From Variovorax sp. OK212 (GTDB lineage Bacteria > Pseudomonadota > Gammaproteobacteria > Burkholderiales > Burkholderiaceae_C), in contig NZ_FOLP01000012.1 in assembly GCF_900112425.1 (NCBI RefSeq), positions 62,001 through 126,000 of the forward strand: DNA of 64,000 bases. The letters run 5' to 3'. Both the position numbers and the translations under genes were made by a program. The notes under the pieces are model-generated. The model did not search any database, was not told the origin of the DNA, and saw only the letters and a list, made by a program, of their open reading frames with translations. Shown one piece after another: positions 8,242-16,368 of the stretch. The stretch's first letter is position 1. Each line of letters starts with the position of its first letter.

Positions 8242-9537
8242 CTAGCGCCTGGCCTGCGCGCGATTGCGCAGTCGTCGATAGATCAACCCGCGCGAAACGC
8301 CGAGTTTCTCGGCCGCCTTGGTGACGTTGCCGCCGTAGGTTTCCAAGGTTCGATCGATGAGATCGTTGCCGCATTCGCGAAGCCTGACCGATGGCTCGCT
8401 GGCATCGCGAGGCGCTTCAGGTCCGGGCGGCGCGGAGGCGACGTCCGGCTCTTCGATTGCGCTCGCGGTCGCAAGCTCGGCAGTGGTCTCTTCGTCGCTT
8501 GGCGCGGCCAGGGCGCAGGGGGAAGTCACTGCTGGTGCAGGAGTGGGGTCACGTTTCCCGAACTCATCGACCCCCGGGACAAGGCCACGGTGACCATCGG
8601 CGGCGCGCATCTCGCCGCGGGCCCAGACCATCAGTCCATTCGCCAGTTGCAATGGCGCCGAGCCCGATCGGGGCAGTGAAGCCAGTTGCGCGATGCTGGC
8701 GCCCATGGCCTCTTCCACGGACGAGGTATTCGCGCCGCGCTCGGCTGGCGGCAACCCTAGTAGGCGGGCTGCCGCACCGTTCATCCAGGCGAGCTGGCCG
8801 TTGATGTCGATACCGACCAGCGCGACAAATCTCGAATCGAGCAGCATTGCATCCACTTGAAATCGCACTACGAGATGCTGGTCGGACTGCGAGATGAAGA
8901 GCCGGTTCTCGATGGCCGCGGCATACAGCCCGACAACGGAGGTTGCATCGAAGCTGAACGGAATGGCCTCGCTCGATATGTCGAGCACGCCAACCAGCCG
9001 GCCGCGGGTGTCGTGAATAGGCGCTGCGGCGCAATGCATCGCCTTGACCTCGTCGAAGAAGTGCTCCGCGCCGTCGACCGATACCGCGCGACCCGTGCGC
9101 GCGGCCACGCCGGGTGCGGTCGTGCCCACCGCTTCCTCGCAGAGGTTCACGCCCGTGCGGGTCGCGATCGGCATGATGCGTTCGTGCGAGCGGCCCACAC
9201 ACGTGGCTCCGATGAGTACGCCCGTTGCATCGGTCAGCATGGCCGCGCAAGAGGTCGCACCCAGTACCGACTGCAGTTGCGGGAGTTCTTCGAGCCAGGC
9301 GTGGACGAGATCGCGATTCTTCTGAAGCGCCAGATGTGCCCGGCTCGTCGAGACCGGCTGAAAGGAGACCTTCGCGCCAGGACCGTCATGCAGGCGCTGG
9401 CACCGCGCCCACGACTGATACACAGCGTCGCTCACGATCCCCGAGGGCAGCAGTCCTTCTTCGAAGTAGCGCCGACGCGCGAGCGCAAGACGCTCGATCC
9501 TGGAGTTGAAGAACAACGATGTTCCGGGGGAGTTCAT
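8242..9537 (-). CDS. AcoR-like GAF/PAS/Fis-HTH regulator lacking the AAA+ domain
   Basis: About 431 residues from the ATG at 9537 (upstream in-frame starts exist; no good ribosome site decides). The N-terminus matches AcoR-type activators (SDAVYQSWARCQRLH), followed by a GAF domain (LQSVLGATSCAAMLTDATGV ... GTNLCEEA-like GVNLCEEAVGTTAPG) and a PAS-like piece (GIDINGQLAWMNGAAARLLG). A proline/alanine-rich linker leads straight to a Fis-type HTH (TLETYGGNVTKAAEKLGVSR). The ~240-residue sigma-54 ATPase with Walker A and GAFTGA that normally sits between is missing, so it cannot activate sigma-54 polymerase by the usual mechanism. It probably controls the GMC/aldehyde dehydrogenase genes just downstream. 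Confidence 0.82.
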   Translation of the reverse strand: MNSPGTSLFFNSRIERLALARRRYFEEGLLPSGIVSDAVYQSWARCQRLHDGPGAKVSFQPVSTSRAHLALQKNRDLVHAWLEELPQLQSVLGATSCAAMLTDATGVLIGATCVGRSHERIMPIATRTGVNLCEEAVGTTAPGVAARTGRAVSVDGAEHFFDEVKAMHCAAAPIHDTRGRLVGVLDISSEAIPFSFDATSVVGLYAAAIENRLFISQSDQHLVVRFQVDAMLLDSRFVALVGIDINGQLAWMNGAAARLLGLPPAERGANTSSVEEAMGASIAQLASLPRSGSAPLQLANGLMVWARGEMRAADGHRGLVPGVDEFGKRDPTPAPAVTSPCALAAPSDEETTAELATASAIEEPDVASAPPGPEAPRDASEPSVRLRECGNDLIDRTLETYGGNVTKAAEKLGVSRGLIYRRLRNRAQARR

Positions 9538-9659
9538 CGACAGCTGCGTGGTCAATCTTCTGGCCGTGTGTTTCTCACGCGAGTGTCCCCCGGCCGGCAC
9601 GGCTGGCAAGCCGGGCTATCCCTGCGTCCGCCCGCGGGGGAATGGCCGGGGCATTCGCG

Positions 9660-10796
9660 TCACTCTTGCTCGGCCGAGGCGGCTCTGTGCGCGTGGAGCG
9701 CTTCGAGAATCGGTGCGTCGCTGAAGCGGAACAGGTCGAGCGATCCGGGGCAGGTCTCGTCGCAGTGGGCCGAAAACGCCTGCCACGACGGCACAACGAA
9801 CATGTCCCCACGCCTGACCGTCCAAGCGTGGTCACCGACCTTCACCTTGCCGCTGCCGTCGAACACCTGGTACACGGACGAGCCCACCTCGCGCCGCGAA
9901 AGGGTGCTGGCACCGCTTCGGATGCGGTGCATCTCCGTACGGATCGTGGGCAGCACATCGCGCCCGTTGCTCGGGTTGGTGAAGCGAACGGCCGCATGAC
10001 CCGGGCTGAGCGTGGCTGCATGGCCCTCGGCTTCCAGGATCAGCTGGTCTGCGAGCGCCTTGTCCGTGTCGACCCAACGGTAAGCGAGCAAGGGCGTGGC
10101 CACCGGGGACTCGGGCTGCGACAGCGGGCGCAAACCAGGGTGTCCCCACAAGTGCTCCGATCGCGAACGCTCGGGCGTCGACTGCTCGGCCGTGCTGACG
10201 CGTTCGCGTCCGAACTCGAAGAACTGCGACTCGGTGTAGTAGGAGAACGGAATGTCCAGCCCGTCGATCCAGGCCATCGGTGCGCTGGCTGCGTTGTGGT
10301 GCGAGTGCCAGTTCCAGCCGGCCTGCGGCAGGAAATCGCCACGCGACATTCGGACCGGATCGCCATTGACCACGGTCCATACGCCTTCGCCTTCGACCAC
10401 GAAACGGAAGGCATGCTGCGTATGCCGGTGTTCCGGGGCGTTTTCGCCCGGCATGAGGTACTGGATCGCAGCCCACAGCGTGGGTGTGGCGAACGGCCTG
10501 CCGCCGAGCGCCGGATTGGCCAGCGCAATCGCGCGGCGTTCCCCGCCGCGGCCGACCGGCACGATGCGTCCGGCTTCGGCGGCGAGCTCCACAAGGCGGT
10601 CCCACCGCCAGAGATGCGGGGCGGCCTTGCTGCGTGGCTGGCGGGGCATCAGGTCGCCGATCTCCGTCCAGAGAGGAACCAGCAACTCGCGCTCGAAGCC
10701 TCGGTAAAGCTGCTCGAGCGCCGGACTGGGGTCGGGCTGGGACGGGCCGGCGACGGCCTTCAGGTGCACAGGGGAGGGGACGGTATCGGCGGTCAT
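9660..10796 (-). CDS. nagI: Gentisate 1,2-dioxygenase
   Basis: A 378-residue bicupin Fe(II) dioxygenase that opens gentisate to maleylpyruvate. The first cupin has the metal-binding motif PGENAPEHRHTQHAFRFVVE with two His and the following Glu. The preceding AALAN..LGGRPFATPTLWAAIQYL and the following DFLPQAGWNWHSHHN are typical of this enzyme. Length is close to the usual ~350-370. It sits 86 bp downstream of fumarylpyruvate hydrolase in a run that also carries salicylate 5-hydroxylase, whose product is gentisate. Salicylate 1,2-dioxygenase is a related alternative, but the neighbours favour gentisate. Confidence 0.92.
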   Translation of the reverse strand: MTADTVPSPVHLKAVAGPSQPDPSPALEQLYRGFERELLVPLWTEIGDLMPRQPRSKAAPHLWRWDRLVELAAEAGRIVPVGRGGERRAIALANPALGGRPFATPTLWAAIQYLMPGENAPEHRHTQHAFRFVVEGEGVWTVVNGDPVRMSRGDFLPQAGWNWHSHHNAASAPMAWIDGLDIPFSYYTESQFFEFGRERVSTAEQSTPERSRSEHLWGHPGLRPLSQPESPVATPLLAYRWVDTDKALADQLILEAEGHAATLSPGHAAVRFTNPSNGRDVLPTIRTEMHRIRSGASTLSRREVGSSVYQVFDGSGKVKVGDHAWTVRRGDMFVVPSWQAFSAHCDETCPGSLDLFRFSDAPILEALHAHRAASAEQE

Positions 10797-10882
10797 CGGC
10801 GGTTCCTTTGCGGGGCTGCGAGCGCGACTGGTGCACGCCCGCAGCTTGGCTGTTCAGCGGTGCTCTGGGGAGCGTTGTTGCA

Positions 10883-11587
10883 TCATTCGGCCGGGCCGAC
10901 CGTGAGGGCGATCTCTCCGACGCCGGCAACGCTGCCTTCGACGCGATCGCCCGGCTGCAATGCACCGACGCCTTCGGGTGTTCCCGTGAAGATCAGGTCT
11001 CCCGGCTCGAGGTGGTAGAACTTCGAGAGATCCTCGATCAGCTCGGGGATGTTCCAGATCAGCTTCGAAAGGTCGGAGCTCTGCCGCTCCTGGCCGTTCA
11101 CGCTGAGCCTCAGGGCGCCCTGGTCGATCACCTTGCCGGCCATCGGCACCACTTCGGATACGACCGACGATTGCTCCACGTCCTTGCCGAGATCCCATGG
11201 CCGACCTTTGTCGCGGGCGACCAGCTGGAGGTCCCGTCGCGTCATGTCCAGACCGCAGGCATACCCATAGATCAACTTGTGGGCGTCGTCGCGATTGACA
11301 CGGAAGCCAGGCGCTCCGACCACCAGCACCAACTCCATCTCATGGTGGTAGTTCTTGGTTTCGGGCGGATAGGCGACGGTCACACCCGACTCGACCAACG
11401 TCGAGGGGCTCTTCGTGAAATAGAACGGGACTTCGATGGTCTTGTCGACGGGTCGTCCCATCTCCACCGCATGCGCGTGGTAGTTGCGGCCCACGAAGAA
11501 AAGCCGGTTGATGGGCAGGCGCTGCGAGGTGCCGCGCACCGGCAGCGAAGGAACGGCAGGGGGATTCCAGAGATAGGTGGGGGTCAT
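10883..11587 (-). CDS. nagK: Fumarylpyruvate hydrolase (FAH family)
   Basis: A 234-residue fumarylacetoacetate hydrolase-family enzyme cleaving fumarylpyruvate to fumarate and pyruvate. It shows the family opening NRLFFVGRNYHAHAVEMG, the metal-site acidic residues in YHHEMELVLVVG and GLDMTRRDLQ, and the end FTGTPEGVGALQPGDRVEG. It lies between gentisate dioxygenase and the ferredoxin reductase gene. No maleylpyruvate isomerase gene is seen in the window, so either it is elsewhere or this hydrolase acts on the unisomerised product. Confidence 0.9.
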   Translation of the reverse strand: MTPTYLWNPPAVPSLPVRGTSQRLPINRLFFVGRNYHAHAVEMGRPVDKTIEVPFYFTKSPSTLVESGVTVAYPPETKNYHHEMELVLVVGAPGFRVNRDDAHKLIYGYACGLDMTRRDLQLVARDKGRPWDLGKDVEQSSVVSEVVPMAGKVIDQGALRLSVNGQERQSSDLSKLIWNIPELIEDLSKFYHLEPGDLIFTGTPEGVGALQPGDRVEGSVAGVGEIALTVGPAE

Positions 11588-11634
11588 GATTTAGGTCTGT
11601 AGAAGGTGAAAATCCGTCCGGTCGTTTTCGACCT

Positions 11635-12852
11635 TCAGAGCTTGGAAAGAGGGACCTGGAGGTTGGCGAGTTGTTGGGGATCGACGCTTGTGCGGCGCTC
11701 GATCAGGCGTCGCGCAAAGCGCAGGTCGCGTGCCGCGTTCGGCCCGAGCGCAGCGGCAACTCTGTCTGCCTCAAGAAAGAACATGACAAAGCTGTTGGAG
11801 CCCACGTCGCCGCGTACGACCACCTGGTGCCTGGGCGTCGGAACGCCGAATATCTGCAGATTGACGTCGTATTGGTCGGACCAGAACCACGGCAGCGGCT
11901 GATGGTTCACCGCGGCTCCCAGCGCGGCGCGCGCGGCCGCGATCCCTTGCTCCTGGGCGTTCTGCCAGGACTCCAGTCGCATGCGCCGGGCAGCCCAGTC
12001 GCAGTGCCAGACCGCGACGTCGCCAGCGGCAAGGATGTCCGGATCCGAGGTCCGGCACTGGGAATCGACCAGGACGCCGCCTTCACATGCCAGACCCGCT
12101 TCGCGTGCGAGTTCATCGTTCGCGATCAATCCAACGCCGAAGAGAACCACGTCGCAAGCCAGCTCCCGTCCGTCGCTGAGGGTTGCCGTCAGGTCTTCGC
12201 CCGGCCCTTGGGCCAACTGCTCGATCCCCGCACCCAACTCGACCTGAACGCCATGCGCGGTGTGAAGCCGCAGCAGATAACTGGAAATCTCCGCAGGCAC
12301 TGTGCGCTCGCACAGCCGGTCCATGGCTTCGACGACGATGACGTCCAGGCCCTTCTTTCGGGCGGTTGCCGCGACTTCCAGTCCGATCCATCCTCCGCCC
12401 ACCACAAGCAGCCGCTTTCCGGCGACGAGCGCCGCTCCGAGCGCCGCCGCATCGCCGATGCTGCGCAGGGTGAAGATGCCAGGCAGATCGGAACCCGGGA
12501 TGCCCAAACGGCGCGCCCGTCCTCCGGTGCAGAGGATCAAGCTGTCGTAGTGAATCGGCTCGCCGTGGCTCAGATGCAGTCGTTTCGCGGTCCTGTCGAT
12601 GCGCGTTGCGCTGACATCGGGGCGCCAGTCGAGGTTCAGCGCATCGAACGCTTCCGATTTCTGCAGGTAGGTCGTGTCCGGATGCGCATCGCCTGCGAGC
12701 ACCGCCTTTGACAGGGGCGGCCTTTCGTAGGGGCGGTGAGGTTCGTCGCCGATCAGCACCACCCGGCCATCGAAGCCGTCGCTGCGCAGCGTCTGCGCAG
12801 CCCATCCTCCGGCCTGACCACCGCCCACGATCACGATCGTTCGATCACTCAT
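11635..12852 (-). CDS. nagAa: Ferredoxin reductase of salicylate 5-hydroxylase
   Basis: A 405-residue FAD/NAD(P)H-binding reductase of the BphA4/rubredoxin reductase type. N-terminal FAD motif is VIVGGGQAGGWAAQTLR, followed by the family signature PYERPPLSK. The NAD motif is LLVVGGGWIGLEVAATARKK near residue 150, and the second FAD motif ILAAGDVAVW lies near residue 270. It would pass electrons from NAD(P)H to the Rieske ferredoxin at 13035. Note that this differs from the Ralstonia U2 NagAa, which is a ferredoxin-fused FNR-type reductase, so the symbol refers to the role. It is last of the four hydroxylase genes. Confidence 0.85.
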   Translation of the reverse strand: MSDRTIVIVGGGQAGGWAAQTLRSDGFDGRVVLIGDEPHRPYERPPLSKAVLAGDAHPDTTYLQKSEAFDALNLDWRPDVSATRIDRTAKRLHLSHGEPIHYDSLILCTGGRARRLGIPGSDLPGIFTLRSIGDAAALGAALVAGKRLLVVGGGWIGLEVAATARKKGLDVIVVEAMDRLCERTVPAEISSYLLRLHTAHGVQVELGAGIEQLAQGPGEDLTATLSDGRELACDVVLFGVGLIANDELAREAGLACEGGVLVDSQCRTSDPDILAAGDVAVWHCDWAARRMRLESWQNAQEQGIAAARAALGAAVNHQPLPWFWSDQYDVNLQIFGVPTPRHQVVVRGDVGSNSFVMFFLEADRVAAALGPNAARDLRFARRLIERRTSVDPQQLANLQVPLSKL

Positions 12853-13034
12853 GGGGCCTCCGGGCCGCTGGGGAACGGTGTGTCTGCGCTCGGTGCGCGA
12901 GCATCGCCATGTGACGCATTGATGTCTCCATTCTTCTTGGCGCGAGGGGAAGCGGACGTTCGTGTTCCGCTTGTCGAACTGCCGTCTTGCAGCGGCGCTT
13001 CACGCCGCCGCAAGGGCATTGCCATGCAGCTGAA

Positions 13035-13358
13035 TCAGCCCAGTGAAAGAAACACCCGACCGCCTTCGATCTTCACCGGATAGGAGCGGATCGCTTCCGT
13101 CACAGGGGCGCACGTCGGTGCGCCGTTGCGCACGTCGAACTTGCCTTGGTGCAGAGGGCACTCGATCTCGTGTCCCTCCAGAAAGCCCTCGCACAGGCGG
13201 GCGTGTCCGTGGGTGCAGATGTTGTCGGTCGCATAGATCTGACCGTCTACGCTGTACAAGGCGATGTCGCGTCCGCCGACGAGCATGCCCACGACATCGT
13301 CTGCCGGTACTTCATCGACCGGAGTCGCGTCGGTCCATTGGAAATCAGGATCGCTCAT
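13035..13358 (-). CDS. nagAb: Rieske-type ferredoxin of salicylate 5-hydroxylase
   Basis: A 107-residue soluble Rieske [2Fe-2S] ferredoxin. The cluster ligands are clear: CTHGHARL and CPLHQGKFD. It shuttles electrons from the reductase to the terminal oxygenase. The ATG at 13358 has a GTGAGG ribosome site six bases upstream; an in-frame GTG at 13370 would overlap the previous stop and is less likely. It lies directly after the small oxygenase subunit, and is separated from the reductase gene by 182 bp in which nothing else is recognised. Confidence 0.9.
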   Translation of the reverse strand: MSDPDFQWTDATPVDEVPADDVVGMLVGGRDIALYSVDGQIYATDNICTHGHARLCEGFLEGHEIECPLHQGKFDVRNGAPTCAPVTEAIRSYPVKIEGGRVFLSLG

Positions 13359-13366
13359 GGGTTGCC

Positions 13367-13837
13367 TCACAACGGGTAGATGACGGAGTTCGGGATCATT
13401 TCGCTGTCATAGATGACCTGCCGCGAAGCGAATTTCAGTCCCTGTTCGGTCCGTACGACGACGTCGATGTAGCGCCCGACGCTGAAGACCGTCGAAAGCT
13501 CGGAGAGCTTGGTGCGAAACACCGCGTAGTTGGCCTCCGACTCGAAGCGATTGGCTTCGGCCTTCAGCACAACCGGTGTTCCGACAATGTGGCGCTGGTA
13601 GTAGGGGTCGTGAAACAGGGTTTCGCGAATCCCGTAGACACGGTCCTTGAGCATCCCCTTGCTCTCGAACGAGAGCGTCGCCAGCGGAAAGCCGCGGTCG
13701 TAGTTCTCTCGTGGCTGAAGCCTGTAGATGCAGTCTTCCGTGAAGAATTCGGGCCAGAGTTCCCATTGGCTGGAGCTGACGGCCTGGGCGTAGCTAGCGT
13801 AGAGCTGGGACAGTTCGAAGTAGTCTTTGAAGTCCAT
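13367..13837 (-). CDS. nagH: Salicylate 5-hydroxylase small (beta) subunit
   Basis: A 156-residue ring-hydroxylating oxygenase beta subunit with the SnoaL/NTF2-like fold, opening DYFELSQLYASYAQAVSS and containing WPEFFTEDCIYRLQPRENYD. Beta subunits are structural partners of the catalytic alpha subunit. The gene starts 1 bp after the alpha-subunit stop, so the pair is translationally linked. Identity as the salicylate enzyme follows from the alpha subunit. Confidence 0.9.
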   Translation of the reverse strand: MDFKDYFELSQLYASYAQAVSSSQWELWPEFFTEDCIYRLQPRENYDRGFPLATLSFESKGMLKDRVYGIRETLFHDPYYQRHIVGTPVVLKAEANRFESEANYAVFRTKLSELSTVFSVGRYIDVVVRTEQGLKFASRQVIYDSEMIPNSVIYPL

Positions 13838-13838
13838 G

Positions 13839-15104
13839 TTAAGCCTCCATCACCTTGCGCCAGTACTCGTACATGCCCCGGATCAGGGTCTCGGTGACCA
13901 TGTGATCCGTGTCGCCGACCTCGCGTCCGCCAAGCTCGGCGAGCGTGCGATGAAAAGGCTTCTGCTCAAAACCCTTTTGCGACAACTCGATCACTTCACC
14001 GTCGTCCGCGGACACGAATCCGGCGGGTCCGAAGAGATTGGCCTGACGCAGCCGGCGCTGCGTCATTTCTTCGGTATCGTCCTCGAATCCGAAGTGGGTC
14101 CAAACAAAATCGAAGGCACCGGGGCCGCTCGGTTGGATGTGGCGCGTAGAGACGCTGTTGACCTGCTGTTGAAAGATCACGCTCGGGAACAGCGTCATCA
14201 TCACAGCCGTCGGTCCGCCCCACCAAGGCTCCGGCACGATGTCGAGGAAGCGGGGGTCGTTGAGCTGCATGCTTTCCTTGAAGCTCGACACCTGGGTGAC
14301 CTGGTCGGCCTTGCCGCTCGCACCGCGCGTTGAGATCATGGCGGCATGCCGATGGTGCCGATCCATCTTGAGCTCCGACTTGTTGTCTGCACGCCAGAGA
14401 CCGAAGGTGACGAACCAGGTGTGCAGCAGGCCCGGGTGGTATGGGTCCTTGATGTTCTCCTGCATCAGCTTCCAGTTGCCCGGAATGCGCTGGCGGTTGT
14501 AGCCGAGGATCTTCAGCTTTCGGCCGTTGAACAGCCGATCGAAATAACCCAGGATCTCCGGCCCCATGAAGTCTTCGAGCGATTCGACGTCGGGGTCGAA
14601 GGATGCAAAGACGACACCCCCGCGGGTCGCGACCTTGAGTTTGTTCAGGCCATGGTCGGCGGGCTTGAAGTCCACTGGCATCCCACCGTTGACCTTGCCG
14701 TCCTGCTTGACGCCCCGGCGAAACGGCACGCCTTGCAAGTCGCCGGTGAGTGCGTAGTTCCACTGGTGATAAGGGCAGGTGAACCCCTCCGCCTTGCGGT
14801 TTCCATGGCGCTCGCGGCAGAACTGCATGCCTCGGTGAGCGCACACGTTCTCGACGACGCTGATGGAGTCCTCGGCGTCGCGCACCATGATCACGGAGCG
14901 TTCGCCGACGACTGTTCGCTTGAAGTCCCCGATCTCTGGAATCTCGGCTTCGAGGCCGACGTAGCACCAGTGGTTTCGATAGAAGAGGCGTTCCAACTCT
15001 TGCCGATGCTGATCAGCCTCGGTGTAGGCCATGAAGGGGATTCGGCTGGTGCCCTGGTTTTCCCAGTGGATCTTCTGGGGGAAGACGGCTGATGTGTCAT
15101 CCAT
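13839..15104 (-). CDS. nagG: Salicylate 5-hydroxylase large (alpha) subunit
   Basis: About 421 residues from the ATG at 15104, chosen because AGGAGA lies seven bases upstream and because the protein then begins near VFPQ..W as in NagG. It adds a hydroxyl to salicylate to give gentisate. The Rieske domain has CAHRGMQFC and CPYHQWNY. The catalytic iron site is NIKDPYHPGLLHTWF. The region GDLQGVPFRRGVKQDGKVNG and the C-terminal NLFGPAGFVSADDGEVIE match remembered NagG from Ralstonia U2 closely. It heads a minus-strand operon divergent from the LysR gene, which probably activates it in response to salicylate. Confidence 0.93.
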   Translation of the reverse strand: MDDTSAVFPQKIHWENQGTSRIPFMAYTEADQHRQELERLFYRNHWCYVGLEAEIPEIGDFKRTVVGERSVIMVRDAEDSISVVENVCAHRGMQFCRERHGNRKAEGFTCPYHQWNYALTGDLQGVPFRRGVKQDGKVNGGMPVDFKPADHGLNKLKVATRGGVVFASFDPDVESLEDFMGPEILGYFDRLFNGRKLKILGYNRQRIPGNWKLMQENIKDPYHPGLLHTWFVTFGLWRADNKSELKMDRHHRHAAMISTRGASGKADQVTQVSSFKESMQLNDPRFLDIVPEPWWGGPTAVMMTLFPSVIFQQQVNSVSTRHIQPSGPGAFDFVWTHFGFEDDTEEMTQRRLRQANLFGPAGFVSADDGEVIELSQKGFEQKPFHRTLAELGGREVGDTDHMVTETLIRGMYEYWRKVMEA

Positions 15105-15232
15105 GTTTTGTGTCTCCTGTGCTGCCGCAGGGGGACAGCGTCTTGTGGGTGCAGCAATGATGTCCATTCCAGTGCCATCGCTCAATAGAATATGGGGAAT
15201 AGTTCAGATTGATTTTGCGAATGTGAGGCGCC
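15105..15232. promoter_or_regulatory. Divergent promoter region, nagG / LysR
   Basis: This 128-bp gap separates the hydroxylase operon (minus) from the NagR-like regulator (plus). It ends in an AT-rich stretch (15186-15220) with AATAGTTCAGATTGATTTT, where a LysR-type T-N11-A site would be expected. No exact match to a NahR/NagR box could be fixed by eye. The nagG ribosome site AGGAGA is at 15112-15117. Confidence 0.45.
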
Positions 15233-16147
15233 ATGGAGCTCAAAGACATCGACCTCAACCTTCTGGTCGTTTTCCATCAGTTGCTAGTCGATCGACGCGT
15301 CTCGAAGGTGGCCAGCAGCCTCGGCCTTTCCCAGCCGGGCGTGAGTAACGCGCTGGCTCGCCTGCGCAAGCTCACCGATGACCAGTTGTTCCTTCGAACG
15401 CCAAACGGCATGGAGCCGACGCCGTATGCGCAGCAGCTTGCAGGACCCACCGCGAGCGCATTGCAAGTCATCCACGCGGCCATCAACCAGAAGGCGTCAT
15501 TCGACCCGTCGACTTCGAAGCGCGCCTTCACGGTGGGTATGACGGACATTGGCGAGATCTACTTCCTGCCCAAGCTGATGAAGGAGGTGGCACGTGTTGC
15601 GCCGAATGTGTCAATCAGCACTGTTCGGAACACGGCCGTGAATCTGCAGGATGAGATGGAAGCGGGTCATGTGAACCTTGCGATCGGTCTGTTGCCGCAG
15701 CTCAAGGCGGGCTACTTTCAGCGCCGGCTGTTCAAGCAGCAGTACGTCTGCATGTTCAGGCGAGGTCATCCCCTCGACAAGAAGACGGTTTCATTGAGTG
15801 AGTTTTCCTCGGCCGACCACGTCGTCGTGATCTCCGCGGGAACGGGGCACGGCAACGCCGACGAAATCCTTGGACGGAAGAAGGTGGTGCGAAAGGTGGT
15901 CCTCACCGTTCCGCACTATGTGGCGGTGGGCCACATCCTTCACGACTCCGACTTGGTGGCAACCGTTCCTGAGCGGCTCGCCCAGGCTTTGGCGGGGCCC
16001 TTTGGCCTGTCCTACATCCGGCACCCGGCCAAGCTGCCGGAGATTGCGATCAACCTGTTCTGGCATGGTCGCTTTCACAAGGACCCGGCCATCACGTGGC
16101 TGCGCTCGCTGATCGTCGGGCTGCATGGGGAAGGCGCGCCCGACTAG
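15233..16147 (+). CDS. LysR-family regulator, NagR/NahR-like
   Basis: A 304-residue LysR-type regulator. The winged HTH is the NahR/NagR/NodD-like form: MELKDIDLNLLVVFHQLL, then VASSLGLSQPGVSNALARLR. The effector domain carries FTVGMTDIGEIYFLPKLM and AIGLLPQLKAGYFQRRLFKQ, typical of salicylate-responsive NahR/NagR proteins. It is divergent from nagG and is the natural candidate activator of the salicylate 5-hydroxylase/gentisate genes with salicylate as inducer. Confidence 0.9.
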   Translation: MELKDIDLNLLVVFHQLLVDRRVSKVASSLGLSQPGVSNALARLRKLTDDQLFLRTPNGMEPTPYAQQLAGPTASALQVIHAAINQKASFDPSTSKRAFTVGMTDIGEIYFLPKLMKEVARVAPNVSISTVRNTAVNLQDEMEAGHVNLAIGLLPQLKAGYFQRRLFKQQYVCMFRRGHPLDKKTVSLSEFSSADHVVVISAGTGHGNADEILGRKKVVRKVVLTVPHYVAVGHILHDSDLVATVPERLAQALAGPFGLSYIRHPAKLPEIAINLFWHGRFHKDPAITWLRSLIVGLHGEGAPD

Positions 16148-16194
16148 GGCTTTGAAGGTCGGCGCCTAGCGCCGTCTGAGCTTCTTCAAAAGCC
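16148..16194 (+). terminator. Stem-loop after the LysR gene
   Basis: An inner perfect hairpin CGGCGC-CTA-GCGCCG (16160-16174) is nested in an outer imperfect stem (GGCTTTGAAG with CTTCAAAAGCC). It directly follows the LysR stop. No long T-run follows, so termination strength is uncertain. Confidence 0.45.
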
Positions 16195-16223
16195 AACAGG
16201 AAAGCACTGGCTCGGCTTTCCGA

Positions 16224-16243
16224 TGCGACACCGATGTGTCGCA
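16224..16243. promoter_or_regulatory. 20-bp palindromic upstream activator site
   Basis: TGCGACACCGATGTGTCGCA has 8-bp perfect arms around CGAT. A further half-site GTGTCGC follows at 16246-16252. The centre is about 97 bp upstream of the start site predicted from the -24/-12 element at 16305-16320, the usual position for a sigma-54 enhancer. The AcoR-like activator two genes downstream (18175-20064) is the likely binder. Confidence 0.6.
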
Positions 16244-16304
16244 AAGTGTCGCGGCCGGGACGGCGCATCGCGACTAAGTCCTTGATTTGATTGAGATCCG
16301 CTTC

Positions 16305-16320
16305 GGGCATGCGATCTGCA
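16305..16320 (+). promoter_or_regulatory. Putative sigma-54 promoter of the flavin reductase/monooxygenase genes
   Basis: GGGCATGCGATCTGCA keeps the essential GG and GC ten bases apart, plus CA..G and TGCA of the consensus TGGCACG-N4-TTGCW. Predicted start about 16331, 38 bases before the flavin reductase ATG. Confidence 0.55.
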
Positions 16321-16368
16321 GAGATCGTTGGGAGCGCATCACCAAACCAACTCAGGAGACTTCCCGCC

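Noticed and set aside
6514..8679. Very long plus-strand frame (721 codons) opposite the GMC gene
   Set aside because: It lies antisense to a gene with clear GMC and Tat motifs and shows no protein family features; typical of GC-rich DNA.
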